DNA from: CAVPGP01 sp963704025 | GTDB taxonomy: Bacteria > Actinomycetota > Thermoleophilia > Gaiellales > Gaiellaceae | Length of the DNA stretch: 64,000 bases | Direction: 5' to 3' | Assembly (NCBI GenBank): GCA_963704025.1 | Contig: CAVPGP010000005.1 | Span: forward strand, 186,001-250,000 | Shown: piece after piece, positions 16,844-26,027 of the stretch | Layout of the letters: the number at the start of each line of letters is the position of its first letter | Numbering within the stretch: the first letter of the stretch is position 1 | Notes under the pieces: model-generated | Told to the model about the DNA's origin: nothing | What the model saw: the letters and a program-made list of their open reading frames with translations, nothing else | Databases searched by the model: none | Made by a program: the position numbers and the translations under genes

Positions 16844-17339
16844 ATGGCCGAGGCCGGCGCCTCAGTCGAGCGGGTGACCTCACGGGACGGGACGCCGATT
16901 GCGTACTGGCGGAGCGGGGCCGGGTCCCCGAAGTCGTCGAGTCGCTGGGCGAGCCGGCGAGCCTGTTCGGGCACTCGTACGAGGCGTGGCGCTGGGAGCT
17001 GCGCTTCTGTCTCGGAACCTCTCGAAGCTCGTCGTCTACGAGCCTGCCCCCGGATTCGAGTCGGTGGCTCGGGACGACCTCGATCGGATCGAGACGCTCG
17101 TGGCCGAAGGGCAGCGTGAAGACGCGCTCATCGTCGCCCTTCGTGCCTTTGGCCTCTCCGACGAGGAGGTCGCCGCGCTGCGGGCCGGCCCGACCTGGCC
17201 CGATCGTGTTGCCGCGGCCCACACCGTCGCCCGCGAAGTGAGAGCCGAAGCGAACCTCGACAGTGACTCGCTTCCTCGGCGAATGAACAGCGCGTCTCCG
17301 ACCAGGCGACGAGCGAACATTCCGCCGAACCCTGGCTAG
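16844..17339 (+). pseudogene. Degraded alpha/beta-hydrolase
   Basis: The start reads MAEAGASVERVTSRDGTPIAYWRSG, a normal hydrolase opening. After that the frame breaks. A fragment with the nucleophile elbow (GHSYEA) lies in another frame, followed by LSKLVVYEPAP and a cap-like helical part (FGLSDEEVAALRAGPTWPDR) in a third position. The strand between the opening and the elbow is deleted, and the C-terminal third with the catalytic His is replaced by unrelated sequence. Intact homologues would be about 260-270 residues, so this is a remnant. Confidence 0.75.
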
Positions 17340-17884
17340 AGCTGGAACGTGTGGTCCGTCGACCAGTACCAGGTCTCGCTGTTGAACGCCGTGTAGGCGA
17401 ACTCCCGGCACGGGATGGGGCCGCCCTCCCCCGGGGCGAAGAAGCCGAACGTGAGTCGCAGCAGCGTTCCGCGCGGGAGCGGCCCGACGCCGCGGATCGT
17501 CCCCCGCCAGGCGTCCCCGGGCCGCAGCTGACGCGGCACCGCAGGCGACGCGGAACGCGCGCGATGGAGCTGCAGGCCGCGGTCCCAGCCGAGGTGCGGC
17601 CCCGTCAGGTGCATCACGCCCAGGCCCGGCGAGACGAACTGGGGCGACCACCCGTCGCAGCCCGAGTAGACGCCGTACGCGCGCGGCGTCCCGTTCCGCA
17701 TCGAGACGACGGCCGACCAACGACTCGGAGTCACGTCGATCCGCGTCACGCGGAACACGAACGCGCCGTCGGGAAACGTTTTGCGCTCGACCCAGTTCAC
17801 CTTCAGGGTCTTCGCCCCGGCGCCGGCCGCGCAGAACGCGGCCACGACCGCCGCCACCACGAGCGCGAAGAGCGCGCGCCGCAT
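17336..17884 (-). CDS. Secreted protein of unknown function
   Basis: A 182-residue protein. The ATG at 17884 gives a standard signal peptide (MRRALFALVVAAVVAAFCAA, cleavage near AGA-K). The mature domain is beta-rich with two Cys (SGCDGW and IPCREF) and a C-terminal FNSETWYWSTDHTF. The open frame on this strand extends far upstream through the opposite gene, but that part is only the shadow of the lipase-like gene. It is convergent with the hydrolase remnant and divergent from the lipase-like gene. Confidence 0.75.
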   Translation of the reverse strand: MRRALFALVVAAVVAAFCAAGAGAKTLKVNWVERKTFPDGAFVFRVTRIDVTPSRWSAVVSMRNGTPRAYGVYSGCDGWSPQFVSPGLGVMHLTGPHLGWDRGLQLHRARSASPAVPRQLRPGDAWRGTIRGVGPLPRGTLLRLTFGFFAPGEGGPIPCREFAYTAFNSETWYWSTDHTFQL

Positions 17885-17977
17885 GCGGCGGATCGTAGCG
17901 GTGACCTGGACTGGCCCGCCGTAGCCCGATAGCGTCGATGCGCCGTAATCGATCGTAGGGGAGAAGGGAGCCATCAC

Positions 17978-20029
17978 ATGCGCTTCGTACGCGCCGCAAT
18001 CCTGCCCATGCTCCTCCTGGCCGTGCTCGCTCCGAGCGCGCTTGCAGGGACGAGCGCGGGGCAGCCGTTCCCGAGCGACCGCCTGACGGTCCGGGACTCG
18101 AGCCAGGCGACGCACCTGCGCGTCAACCTGCCGATGCCCAACTGCGCGACGAACCCGTCGGACTGCGCCGACGTCGCCGTGCTCAACACCCTGGACGGCT
18201 TCAACGTCCAGCCGCGGATCTCGATCCCGTTCTCGGGACCGATCGACCCCGCGTCGGTCAAGCCCGGCACGATCTTCCTGATCGGGCCGCGCGGGCACGT
18301 CGTCGGGTTCAACCAGGCCGTCTGGGAGCCGCTGACGAACACGCTGCACGTCGAGAGCGACGAGCTGCTCCGTCAGCACTCGCGGTACCTGCTCATCGTC
18401 ACGCGCGGGATCAAGGACGCCGCGGGCCGGCCCATCGACTCGCTCAAGCTTCCGGGTTGGGGCCACGGCGGCGACGACGGCGAGAGCCTCGGTTCCGACG
18501 ACGAGCGGCTCGGCGAAGCGCTGCCCGCCGCGTTCCTCGGCGGCGTCGGCTTCCACGGCATCGCCGCGGCCAGCATCTTCACCACGCAGAGCATCACGGA
18601 GATCTCGGAGAAGATCCGCGACCAGATCCGCTCGGCCCCGGCGCCGGCGGCGAGCTTCGCACTCGGTCCGGCGGGGGCCCGGACGGTCTTCCCGGTCGCC
18701 GGCCTGACAGGGGTGATCTGGAACCGGCAGGTCGGCACCGCCACCTTCTCGCCGACCCCGCTCCCCACGCCCGCGTTGCAGGTCTTCCCCGGCTCGGTGG
18801 GGACCCTCGCCTTCGGCAGCTACCGCTCGCCGAACTACGAGACGGCGGGCGGGGTCATCCCGCCGGTCGGCACCCGGACCGGCGTGCCGGCGGTCCAGTC
18901 CACGAACGAGATCCAGTTCACGCTCTTCGAGCCCGCAGGCGCCGCTCCGGCGGACGGCTGGCCGGTCGCGATCTTCGGACACGGCTTCACGGACTCGAAG
19001 AACGGGGCACCGTGGGCAGTCGCGTCCTCGCTCGCCCATGCCGGAATCGCGACGATCGCGATCAACGTGGTCGGGCACGGGTTCGGCCCGGCGGGCACCT
19101 ACACCGTCCTTCGGCCAGGGGTGCCGCCGCTCTCCTTCGCGGCAGGCGGCCGGGCCGTCGACCAGGACGGCAACGGCACCTTCGACTCGACCGAGGGCGT
19201 CAACGCGGTCGGGGCGAACTCGCTGATCGGCAACCGGGACGGCCTCCGCCAGACGAACGTCGACATCATGCAGCTCGTGCGCGTGCTCGGTGCCGGGGTC
19301 GACGTGGACGGCGACGGAACCACCGACCTGAGCCCGACGCGCATCTACTACGGCGGCCAGTCGTTCGGCGGCATCTACGGTGTCCCGCTGCTCGCGCTCG
19401 AGCCGAAGATCAGGGCAGGCGTCGTCAACGTGCCCGGCGGCTCGATCATCGAGATCGCGCGGCTCTCGCCGTCGTTCCGGCCGCTCGTCGGGATCGCCGC
19501 CATCACGCGCGTGCCGTCGCTGTACAACGCCGTGCCGAATCCGACGCTCACGTCCTTCAACGAGAACATCCCGCTCCGCAACCTGCCCCTCCTCGTCGAC
19601 ACGGTCCCCGGCGCCTCGGCGCTCCAGGCGCTGATCGACAACACCGAATGGGCGCAGAACGCGGCCAACCCGGCGGCCTACGCGGAGCACATCGACAATC
19701 CCGTCATCCTCCAGTTCGCGCGCGGCGACATGACCGTGCCGAACCCGACCGCGAGCGCGATCATCCGGGCGGGCCACCTGCAGGCACGGACCACGCTCTT
19801 CCGGAACGACCTCGCCTTCGCGAGCAACCCGGGCTTCGGGAAGAATCCGCACACCTTCCTGACGAACATCGCAAACCCGGTCGCGGCGCCGGTGGCTCTC
19901 GGCGCGCAGGCCCAGATGACGACCTTCTTCAGCTCCGACGGAGCGACGACGATCGACCCGGACGGTCCCGGCCCGCTGTTCGAGGTCCCGACCTCGATGG
20001 TGCCGGAGGACCTGGCCTACATCCCGTAA
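17978..20029 (+). CDS. Large secreted lipase/esterase-like alpha/beta-hydrolase
   Basis: A 683-residue protein with signal peptide (AAILPMLLLAVLAPSALA). The N-terminal 200 or so residues contain an Ig-like segment (ISIPFSGPIDPASV). The hydrolase core follows: oxyanion region FGHGFTDSKN, nucleophile elbow YYGGQSFGG, an Asp-containing FARGDMTVPNP and a His in GKNPHTF. Many Asp/Gly turns (DVDGDGTTD) could bind calcium. It resembles the bacterial virulence-factor-lipase-like group. A strong hairpin follows the gene. Confidence 0.8.
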   Translation: MRFVRAAILPMLLLAVLAPSALAGTSAGQPFPSDRLTVRDSSQATHLRVNLPMPNCATNPSDCADVAVLNTLDGFNVQPRISIPFSGPIDPASVKPGTIFLIGPRGHVVGFNQAVWEPLTNTLHVESDELLRQHSRYLLIVTRGIKDAAGRPIDSLKLPGWGHGGDDGESLGSDDERLGEALPAAFLGGVGFHGIAAASIFTTQSITEISEKIRDQIRSAPAPAASFALGPAGARTVFPVAGLTGVIWNRQVGTATFSPTPLPTPALQVFPGSVGTLAFGSYRSPNYETAGGVIPPVGTRTGVPAVQSTNEIQFTLFEPAGAAPADGWPVAIFGHGFTDSKNGAPWAVASSLAHAGIATIAINVVGHGFGPAGTYTVLRPGVPPLSFAAGGRAVDQDGNGTFDSTEGVNAVGANSLIGNRDGLRQTNVDIMQLVRVLGAGVDVDGDGTTDLSPTRIYYGGQSFGGIYGVPLLALEPKIRAGVVNVPGGSIIEIARLSPSFRPLVGIAAITRVPSLYNAVPNPTLTSFNENIPLRNLPLLVDTVPGASALQALIDNTEWAQNAANPAAYAEHIDNPVILQFARGDMTVPNPTASAIIRAGHLQARTTLFRNDLAFASNPGFGKNPHTFLTNIANPVAAPVALGAQAQMTTFFSSDGATTIDPDGPGPLFEVPTSMVPEDLAYIP

Positions 20030-20035
20030 TCCCAG

Positions 20036-20069
20036 TGCCAGCGGCGGCGGCAAGCCGCCGCCGCTGGCA
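20036..20069. terminator. Strong GC hairpin after the lipase-like gene
   Basis: A perfect 16-bp stem (TGCCAGCGGCGGCGGC and its complement) with a 2-nt AA loop, ending 13 nt before purA. No T-run follows. It should end lipase transcription and separate it from purA. Confidence 0.7.
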
Positions 20070-20081
20070 GACTTCACGGAG

Positions 20082-21344
20082 GTGCCCTCCACGGTCGTAG
20101 TCGGAGCGCAGTGGGGCGACGAAGGGAAGGGCAAGATCGTCGACCTGCTCGCCCAGGAATCGGACGTCGTCTGCCGCTACCAAGGCGGCCCGAACGCCGG
20201 GCACACGATCATCGTCGACGGCGAGACGTTCAAGATCCGCCAGGTCCCGAGCGGCGTCATCTCCGGCAAGACGTCCGTGATCGCGGCGGGCTGCGTCGTC
20301 GACCCACAGGTCTTCCTCGAGGAGATCGACGACCTGGAGGCGCGCGGCATCTCGACGGGGGACGTGCACCTCTCCGGGAACGCGCACCTGATCATGCCGT
20401 GGCACGTCGCCATCGACCAGGCGTCGGAGCGGCGGCTCGGCAAACTGCAGATCGGGACGACGCGCCGCGGCATCGGGCCGGCGTACGCGGACAAGGCCTC
20501 GCGCATCGGCATCCGCGTCCAGGACGTGCTCGACCCGAAGATCCTGCGCCAGAAGATCGAGATCGCGCTCGCCGAGAAGAACGTCTGGCTGGAGCGCGTC
20601 TACGAGACCGACGGCTTCGAGCTCGAAGACGTCGCCTCGCGCTACGCGGCGTACGCGGAGCGACTGGCGCCGTTCGTCTCGGACACCTCGTTGCTCGTCG
20701 ACCGGGCGCTCACGGCGGGCAAGCACGTGCTCTTCGAGTCGGCGCAGGGGACGCTGCTCGACCTCGACCACGGCACGTATCCGTTCGTGACGTCGTCGAA
20801 CCCGATCGCGGCGCACGCCGCCTCCGGGACGGGCATCGGACCGAACCGCCTCGACGAGATCCTCGGCGTCGCGAAGGCGTACGTGACGCGCGTCGGCGAA
20901 GGCCCGTTCCCGTCGGAGATCCAGGGGCCCGACCAGGAGCGGGTGCGCGAGCTCGGCGGCGAGTTCGGCACGGTGACCGGCCGGGAGCGGCGCTGCGGCT
21001 GGCTCGACCTCGTCGCGCTCCGCTACGCCGTGCGATTGAACGGGATCACGTCGCTCGCGCTGACGAAGATGGACGTGCTCTCCGCGTTCGGCGAGATCCC
21101 CGTCTGCGTCCGCTATGCGCTGCCCAACGGGAGCGAGAGCGCGGACTTCCCGGCGCACCAGTCGGACTTCCACCACTGCCGCGCCGTGTTCGAGACGCTC
21201 CCCGGCTGGGAGCGTGCCCTCGACGGCGACGAGCTGCCGGCGCCTGCGCGTGCGTACGTCGAGTTCGTCCAGCGCGAGATCGGCGTCCCCGTGACGCTTG
21301 TCGGGACAGGCGCCTCGCGCGAGAGCGTCCTCTCGCTGGCCTAG
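20082..21344 (+). CDS. purA: Adenylosuccinate synthetase
   Basis: A 420-residue enzyme that makes adenylosuccinate from IMP and aspartate using GTP. It has the P-loop-like GAQWGDEGKGKIVD, the GPNAGHTI segment, IGTTRRGIGPAYADK, the signature QGTLLDLDHGTYPFVT and a C-terminal GTGASRE. The GTG start at 20082 lies directly before the conserved STVVVGAQWGD. The gene ends 3 bp from a convergent mobA, both with TAG stops. Confidence 0.97.
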   Translation: MPSTVVVGAQWGDEGKGKIVDLLAQESDVVCRYQGGPNAGHTIIVDGETFKIRQVPSGVISGKTSVIAAGCVVDPQVFLEEIDDLEARGISTGDVHLSGNAHLIMPWHVAIDQASERRLGKLQIGTTRRGIGPAYADKASRIGIRVQDVLDPKILRQKIEIALAEKNVWLERVYETDGFELEDVASRYAAYAERLAPFVSDTSLLVDRALTAGKHVLFESAQGTLLDLDHGTYPFVTSSNPIAAHAASGTGIGPNRLDEILGVAKAYVTRVGEGPFPSEIQGPDQERVRELGGEFGTVTGRERRCGWLDLVALRYAVRLNGITSLALTKMDVLSAFGEIPVCVRYALPNGSESADFPAHQSDFHHCRAVFETLPGWERALDGDELPAPARAYVEFVQREIGVPVTLVGTGASRESVLSLA

Positions 21345-21347
21345 CCT

Positions 21348-21884
21348 CTAGCAGGGCTTGGCCGCGAGCCGGGCGAGGTCGGCCGGCTCGTTGACGTTCA
21401 GGAGCTCGTCCGGGTCGACCGGGAGCGAGGACAGCTGCAGCTCCGCGGCCGCGTCACGCAGGCGCAGCTCGCCCCGCGCGAGGCGGCGCTCGAGCACCGC
21501 GAGCGCGGTCCGCGGGAACGCGCCCGGCAGCGGGCCAGGGTCGGCGACGGCGCCGCGCTGGCCAAGGGCGCGGAGGGTCGCCGCGCGCACGCACGGGAGG
21601 TCGACCGGCAGGAAGACGACCGGGTCGTGCGCCGCGAGGCGCAGCCCGGCGACCACGCCGGCGAGCGGTGCACGCACCGGCGACCCGTCGTCGGAGACCG
21701 GGAACGGCAGCTCCAGCTCGCCCGCCTTGCCGACGGCGATCCGCTCCTCGAAGGCTTCGCCGAGCAGCCGCCACGCGTGCTCGGCGAGCGTCTCGCCGCC
21801 GAGCCGGGCGAGGGCCTTCGGCGAGCCGAACCGCCGGCTCGCGCCGCCAAGGAGCAAGACTCCCGTCAGGCTTCGATCCGCCAC
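21348..21884 (-). CDS. mobA: Molybdenum cofactor guanylyltransferase
   Basis: A 178-residue nucleotidyltransferase. The GTP-binding start GVLLLGGASRRFGSPKAL and the metal-site FLPVDLPCV are typical of MobA, and the end has NVNEPADLARL. I place the start at the GTG at 21884, which overlaps the fdhD end by 19 bp; the open frame upstream is just the fdhD shadow. The mobA-fdhD pair points to a molybdenum/tungsten formate dehydrogenase elsewhere in the genome. Confidence 0.88.
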   Translation of the reverse strand: MADRSLTGVLLLGGASRRFGSPKALARLGGETLAEHAWRLLGEAFEERIAVGKAGELELPFPVSDDGSPVRAPLAGVVAGLRLAAHDPVVFLPVDLPCVRAATLRALGQRGAVADPGPLPGAFPRTALAVLERRLARGELRLRDAAAELQLSSLPVDPDELLNVNEPADLARLAAKPC

Positions 21885-22735
21885 GCGTGCGTGTAGACGG
21901 CCAGCCGCCCGCCGCGCGCCCAGCCGCACAGCGTCACGCCCCGGTCGTCGCCGAGCTCGACGGCGAGGCTGGACGGCGCGCCGACGGCGACGAGGACCGG
22001 GCAGCCGGCGACGGCGGCCTTCTGGACGAGCTCGAACGAGAGCCGGCCGCTCACGCAGAGGATCGCGTAGACGAGCGGCAGACGACCGGCGAGGAGCGCC
22101 CAGCCCAGCACCTTGTCGAGCGCGTTGTGGCGGCCGACGTCCTCGCGGACGCAGAGCAGCGTCCCCGCCGGGTCGAAGAGCCCCGTTGCGTGCAGCCCGC
22201 CGGTCGCGTCGAACGCCGCCTGGGCGGCGCGGAGCCGCTCTGGCAGGTCGGCGGCCAACCGAGCCGGGAGTCGCAGGCTGCTCTCGACGCGGGCTGCCTC
22301 GACGGCGACGGCCTCCAGCGCGCCCTTGCCGCAGACGCCGCACGACGAGCTCGTGTAGAAGCTGCGCCGCACGCGCTCGCGGTCGAACCTCGGTGCCTCG
22401 ACGTCGATCGTGTTCGCCGCGAGGTCGGCGGGAAGCCGCGCCTCGACCGGCCCGAGCCCCTCGGAGAGGCAGAAGCCGAGCGCGAGCTCCTCGTCGTGGC
22501 CCGGCGTCCGCATCGTCACCGCAGCGGCCTCGCCGCCGATTCGGATCTCGAGCGGTTCCTCGACCGCGACCGCGTCCCGCTCCACCGGCCGGCCTGCGCC
22601 GCCCGGAAGGCGCACGACATCCACCGTGCGCGTCGCATAGGGCCCCGGCGCGGTGCTCTGCGGCGAGGTCTCCGCGGAGGTCTGCGCGGAACTCAGCGCC
22701 GACATGGGCCCGGCTGTGGGCGACTCGTTAGGCAT
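21866..22735 (-). CDS. fdhD: Formate dehydrogenase accessory sulfurtransferase FdhD
   Basis: A 289-residue protein. The conserved CGVCG (in SSSCGVCGKGALE) carries the Cys pair that passes sulfur to the molybdenum cofactor of formate dehydrogenase. EDVGRHNALDKVLG and SGRLSFELVQKAAVAG are also diagnostic. The first 30 or so residues are a Ser/Thr/Ala-rich extension, so a later start is possible. Its end overlaps mobA. Confidence 0.92.
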   Translation of the reverse strand: MPNESPTAGPMSALSSAQTSAETSPQSTAPGPYATRTVDVVRLPGGAGRPVERDAVAVEEPLEIRIGGEAAAVTMRTPGHDEELALGFCLSEGLGPVEARLPADLAANTIDVEAPRFDRERVRRSFYTSSSCGVCGKGALEAVAVEAARVESSLRLPARLAADLPERLRAAQAAFDATGGLHATGLFDPAGTLLCVREDVGRHNALDKVLGWALLAGRLPLVYAILCVSGRLSFELVQKAAVAGCPVLVAVGAPSSLAVELGDDRGVTLCGWARGGRLAVYTHAWRIEA

Positions 22736-22824
22736 TCGTCTCGCTTTCGTCTCAGAGGCGTGCGGAACGCGCCGTTAGTGTGAATTCTGGGGGTTCCCCC
22801 GAGAGAAGGGGCGGCTGCTGCATG

Positions 22825-22889
22825 GACCGACAGTGGAGACCGACAGTGGAGACCGACAGTGGAGACCGACAGTGGAGACCGACAGTAGA
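22825..22889. repeat. Five tandem copies of a 13-bp repeat
   Basis: The unit GACCGACAGTGGA occurs five times head to tail; the last copy has one change (GTAGA). It lies in the gap between divergently oriented fdhD and the 3' end of the gene at 22921. Because 13 is not a multiple of 3, it is unlikely to be coding. Direct repeats of this size may be regulator binding sites or a slippage-prone VNTR. The rest of the gap (22736-22920) shows nothing else. Confidence 0.85.
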
Positions 22890-22920
22890 GGCTCTGCGCA
22901 GGCGGGCCTCACTCGCGGTG

Positions 22921-23244
22921 TTACGGCGCACGCGGGTCGACGAGCAGCTCCTCGTAGACGGCCTTCAGGCCCGTGATCGCGTCGCCGACGTCCGCGGGGT
23001 CGTAGTCGTCGCCCGCCTCGATGATCTGCGCGAGCTCCCGCGCGTTGCGGACCTCGAGCACCACCTCGCCTGCGTCCTCGGCCAGATGCACGTCGTCGTC
23101 GGGGTCGATGCCCCGCTCCTCGAGGATCCGCTCGACGAGCGCCACCACCTCGGGCAGCGCCTCCGTGGGCGAGTCCTCGATCAGCGGCTCGAGCCCCTGC
23201 CATTGCGTCTCCCAGTCGTGGCGGTCGAGCCCGGGCTCGAGCAT
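22921..23244 (-). CDS. Conserved small acidic hypothetical protein
   Basis: About 107 residues from the ATG at 23244 (an upstream ATG at 23277 would add 11). Begins MLEPGLDRHDWETQWQGLEP and continues with helical acidic stretches (ALPEVVALVERILEERGIDP, ARELAQIIEAGDDYDPADVG). The opening resembles a small protein family I have seen in actinobacteria, with no known function. It is divergent from purD, about 57 bp apart, so the two probably share a control region. Confidence 0.7.
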   Translation of the reverse strand: MLEPGLDRHDWETQWQGLEPLIEDSPTEALPEVVALVERILEERGIDPDDDVHLAEDAGEVVLEVRNARELAQIIEAGDDYDPADVGDAITGLKAVYEELLVDPRAP

Positions 23245-23300
23245 GCGATTCTCATGCGCGCTTCCGGCGGTCGTCAAACACCCCGATTAGACTCGCGTTC

Positions 23301-24511
23301 GTGAGGGTTCTCGTCGTGGGCTCGGGCGGCCGCGAGCACGCGCTCGCATGGGCGCTGGCGCGCAGCCCGCTGCTCTCGGAGCTGCATGCGGCGCCCGGAA
23401 ATCCGGGCATCGCGTCCCTCGGCCGCTGCCACCCCGTTCGACCGGAGGACGGCGAGGGCCTGCTGGCGTTGTGCACGACGCTCGAGATCGACCTCGTCGT
23501 GATCGGGCCGGAGGCGCCCCTCGTCGCGGGTGTCGCGGATCAGCTCCGCCACGGCGGCCTGACCGTGTTCGGGCCGAGCGAGGCCGCCGCACGGATCGAG
23601 GGCTCGAAGGCGTTCGCGAAGGAGGTCATGCTGGCCGCAAAGGTGCCGACCGCGCAGTCGCTCTCGGTCGCTCAGGCGCCCTGCGTCATCAAGGCGGACG
23701 GGCTCGCCGCGGGAAAGGGCGTCTTCGTCTGCCGGACGCCGGAGGAGCTCGACGCCGCCCTCCTCGCCGCCGCGGCGCTCGGAGGCCGGACCATGATCGA
23801 GGAGCTGCTGGAGGGCGAAGAGGTCTCCCTGCTGGCCGTGACGGACGGCCGCACCCTTCTGCCGCTCGCGCCTGCTCAGGACTTCAAGCGGGTCCACGAC
23901 GGCGACTCTGGGCCGAACACGGGCGGGATGGGCTCCTACTCCCCCGTGCCGCGCCTGCGCGAGGTGGACGTCGAGGAGCTCTTCGAGCTGGTGCACCGGC
24001 CGGTGATCGAGGAGCTGGCCGCGCGCGGGACGCCGTTCGCGGGCTGCCTCTACGCCGGGCTCATGCTCACCGATGAGGGGCCTCGCGTGCTCGAGTTCAA
24101 TTGCCGCTTCGGCGATCCGGAGACCCAGTCGATCCTGCCGCGGCTCGAGTCGGACCTGCTCCGCGTGCTCGTCGCGGCGGCCTCGGGGACCTGGAGGGTG
24201 TCGAGCTCGAGACCGGCCTTCAGGCCGCGGTGACCGTCGTCCTCGCGGGCGGCGGGTACCCCGCGCGGAGCGACGTCGGCACCCAGATCGAGGGCGTCGC
24301 CGCGGCCGAAGCGGAGGGCGCGCTCGTGTTCCACGCGGGCACCGCCCTGCAGGACGGACGGCTGGTCTCGAACGGCGGCCGGGTTCTGAACGTGACCGCG
24401 ACCGGCGACACCGTCTCGGCGGCGCGCGATGCTGCGTACGCCGCCCTCGGCAGGATCACGTTTCCCGGCTCTCTCTACCGCAGCGACATCGCCGCGCTCG
24501 TCCATGCCTGA
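23301..24511 (+). CDS. purD: Phosphoribosylamine-glycine ligase, with a single-base frameshift
   Basis: This ATP-grasp enzyme joins glycine to phosphoribosylamine. The N-terminal MRVLVVGSGGREHALAWAL, the ATP-grasp segments VIKADGLAAGKGV and SGPNTGGMGSYSPVP, and CRFGDPETQ are present in one frame up to about 24188. The C-terminal domain (VTVVLAGGGYPAR, VTATGDTVSAARDAAY) then continues in the next frame to 24511. Restoring one G in the GGGG run at 24185-24188 rejoins both halves (SGDLEGVELETG). A homopolymer miscall is more likely than a true mutation because both halves look unchanged. Confidence 0.9.
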
Positions 24512-24911
24512 GCCGCTCGTCGGCATCCTCGTCGGCTCGGAGTCGGACCGTGAGCGCATGCAGGCGGCGCTGGACGAGCTCGACGCGCGTGGGATCGCCT
24601 GGGAGCTCGAGGCGCGCTCTGCGCACCGCGCGCCCGACGAGGTCGCCGAGTACGCGAGGACGGCGAGGGAGCGCGGGCTGCGGGTGCTGATCTGCGGGGC
24701 AGGCCTCGCCGCCGCGCTGCCCGGCGTGGTCGCGGCGCACACCGACCTGCCGGTGATCGGGGTCCCGCTCCGCTCCTCGCTCAGCGTGCTGGACGGCCTC
24801 GACGCGCTCCTCTCGATCGTGCAGATGCCGCCCGGGGTGCCTGTGGCGACCGTCGGCGTCGACAACGCGAAGAACGCGGCGGCCCTCGCTGCGCGGATCC
24901 TCGGTGCCTGA
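24504..24911 (+). CDS. purE: 5-(carboxyamino)imidazole ribonucleotide mutase
   Basis: A 135-residue class I PurE. Landmarks: GILVGSESDRERM, the substrate-binding SAHRAPDE, ICGAGLAAALPG, VIGVPL and LLSIVQMPPGVPVATVGVD. The ATG at 24504 lies inside the last codons of purD (8-bp overlap). The stop overlaps the GTG of the M20 peptidase gene. Note SE where many homologues have SDSD/SSSD. Confidence 0.93.
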   Translation: MPEPLVGILVGSESDRERMQAALDELDARGIAWELEARSAHRAPDEVAEYARTARERGLRVLICGAGLAAALPGVVAAHTDLPVIGVPLRSSLSVLDGLDALLSIVQMPPGVPVATVGVDNAKNAAALAARILGA

Positions 24912-26022
24912 CCGCGAGCTCGCCGCACTGGCCGCCGACCTCGTCTCGCTCGACTCCGTCAACCCGGATCTGATCGCCGGCGCGGCGGGGGAGGCGGAGA
25001 TCGCCACGTTCGTCGCCGGGTGGGCTGAGCGGGCGGGCCTGGATGTCGAGGTGGTCGAGCCGCGGGCGGGCCGGCCGAGCGTGGTCGTCACCGCGGGCGG
25101 GAGTGGCGGCGGCCGCGCCCTGCTCCTGAACGCGCACCTGGACACCGTCGGCGTCGCCGGGATGGAGCAGCCGTTCGAGCCGCGCATCGACGGCGACCGG
25201 CTCTACGGCAGGGGGTCGTACGATATGAAGGCGGCCCTCGCGGCGATCCTGTCCGTCGCAGCCGCCACGAAGCGGGCAGGCCTGCAGGGCGACGTGATCG
25301 TGACGGCGGTCGCCGACGAGGAGGTCGCGAGCCTCGGCACGGAGGCGGTGCTCGAGCGAGTCCGTGCCGATGCCGCTGTGGTCGTCGAGCCGACCGAGCT
25401 CGACGTGGCAATCGCGCACAAGGGGTTCGCCGGCTTCGAGATCGAGACGGAGGGCGTCGCCGCCCACGGCTCTCGCCCCGACCTGGGCGTGGACGCGATC
25501 GCGCGGATGGGCCCCGTGCTCGTCCGGCTGGCCCGGCTCGACGAGCGCCTGCGCGCGGAGCCGTCGCACCCGCTGCTCTCGAGCGGCTCGGTGCATGCGT
25601 CGTTGATCGAGGGCGGCCAGGAGTTCTCGAGCTACCCGGCCCGCTGCGTCCTGACGGGCGAGCGCCGGACGATCCCCGGCGAGCCGCCGGAGCAGATCGA
25701 GCGTGAGCTGCGCGAGGCGGCCGGCGACGCGAACGTGAGGCTGCTCGTCTCCCGGGGCCCGTTCGAGGTCTCGGAGGACGAGGAGATCGTCCGGCTGGTG
25801 CGCGGCGAGTCCGGCACGGAGCTCGTCGGCGTTCCGTTCTGGACGGACGCCGCCCTCGTCGCCGGAGCCGGCATCCCCACCGTGCTGTTCGGGCCGGCCG
25901 GGGAAGGGGCGCACGCGGTCGTCGAGTGGGTCGACCTGCCCTCCGTCGAGCGCGTTCGCGACGTGCTCGTGGCCGTTGCACGGCAGTTCTGCGTCCGCCC
26001 TCCTGGCCTCGCTCTAGACTGA
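24904..26022 (+). CDS. M20-family metallopeptidase (ArgE/DapE/carboxypeptidase G2-like)
   Basis: A 372-residue zinc amidohydrolase. Metal ligands and catalytic residues are visible: H78 and D80 (NAHLDTV), D107 in GRGSYDMKAALAA, the Glu pair at about 139-140 (DEEVAS), and a C-terminal GEGAHAVVEWVDLPS with the last His ligand. It removes an acyl or amino-acid group from an amide. It overlaps purE by 8 bp and is 5 nt from purB, so it is embedded in the purine operon; a direct purine role is not known for this family. Confidence 0.87.
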   Translation: MPDRELAALAADLVSLDSVNPDLIAGAAGEAEIATFVAGWAERAGLDVEVVEPRAGRPSVVVTAGGSGGGRALLLNAHLDTVGVAGMEQPFEPRIDGDRLYGRGSYDMKAALAAILSVAAATKRAGLQGDVIVTAVADEEVASLGTEAVLERVRADAAVVVEPTELDVAIAHKGFAGFEIETEGVAAHGSRPDLGVDAIARMGPVLVRLARLDERLRAEPSHPLLSSGSVHASLIEGGQEFSSYPARCVLTGERRTIPGEPPEQIERELREAAGDANVRLLVSRGPFEVSEDEEIVRLVRGESGTELVGVPFWTDAALVAGAGIPTVLFGPAGEGAHAVVEWVDLPSVERVRDVLVAVARQFCVRPPGLALD

Positions 26023-26027
26023 CACGG

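Noticed and set aside
17336..20134. A 932-codon minus-strand frame covering the lipase-like gene
   Set aside because: Only the last 183 codons have a signal peptide and normal composition; the rest is a shadow of the secreted lipase-like gene.
22825..22889. Possible CRISPR array
   Set aside because: The 13-bp copies are contiguous with no spacers and there are no cas genes in the window.
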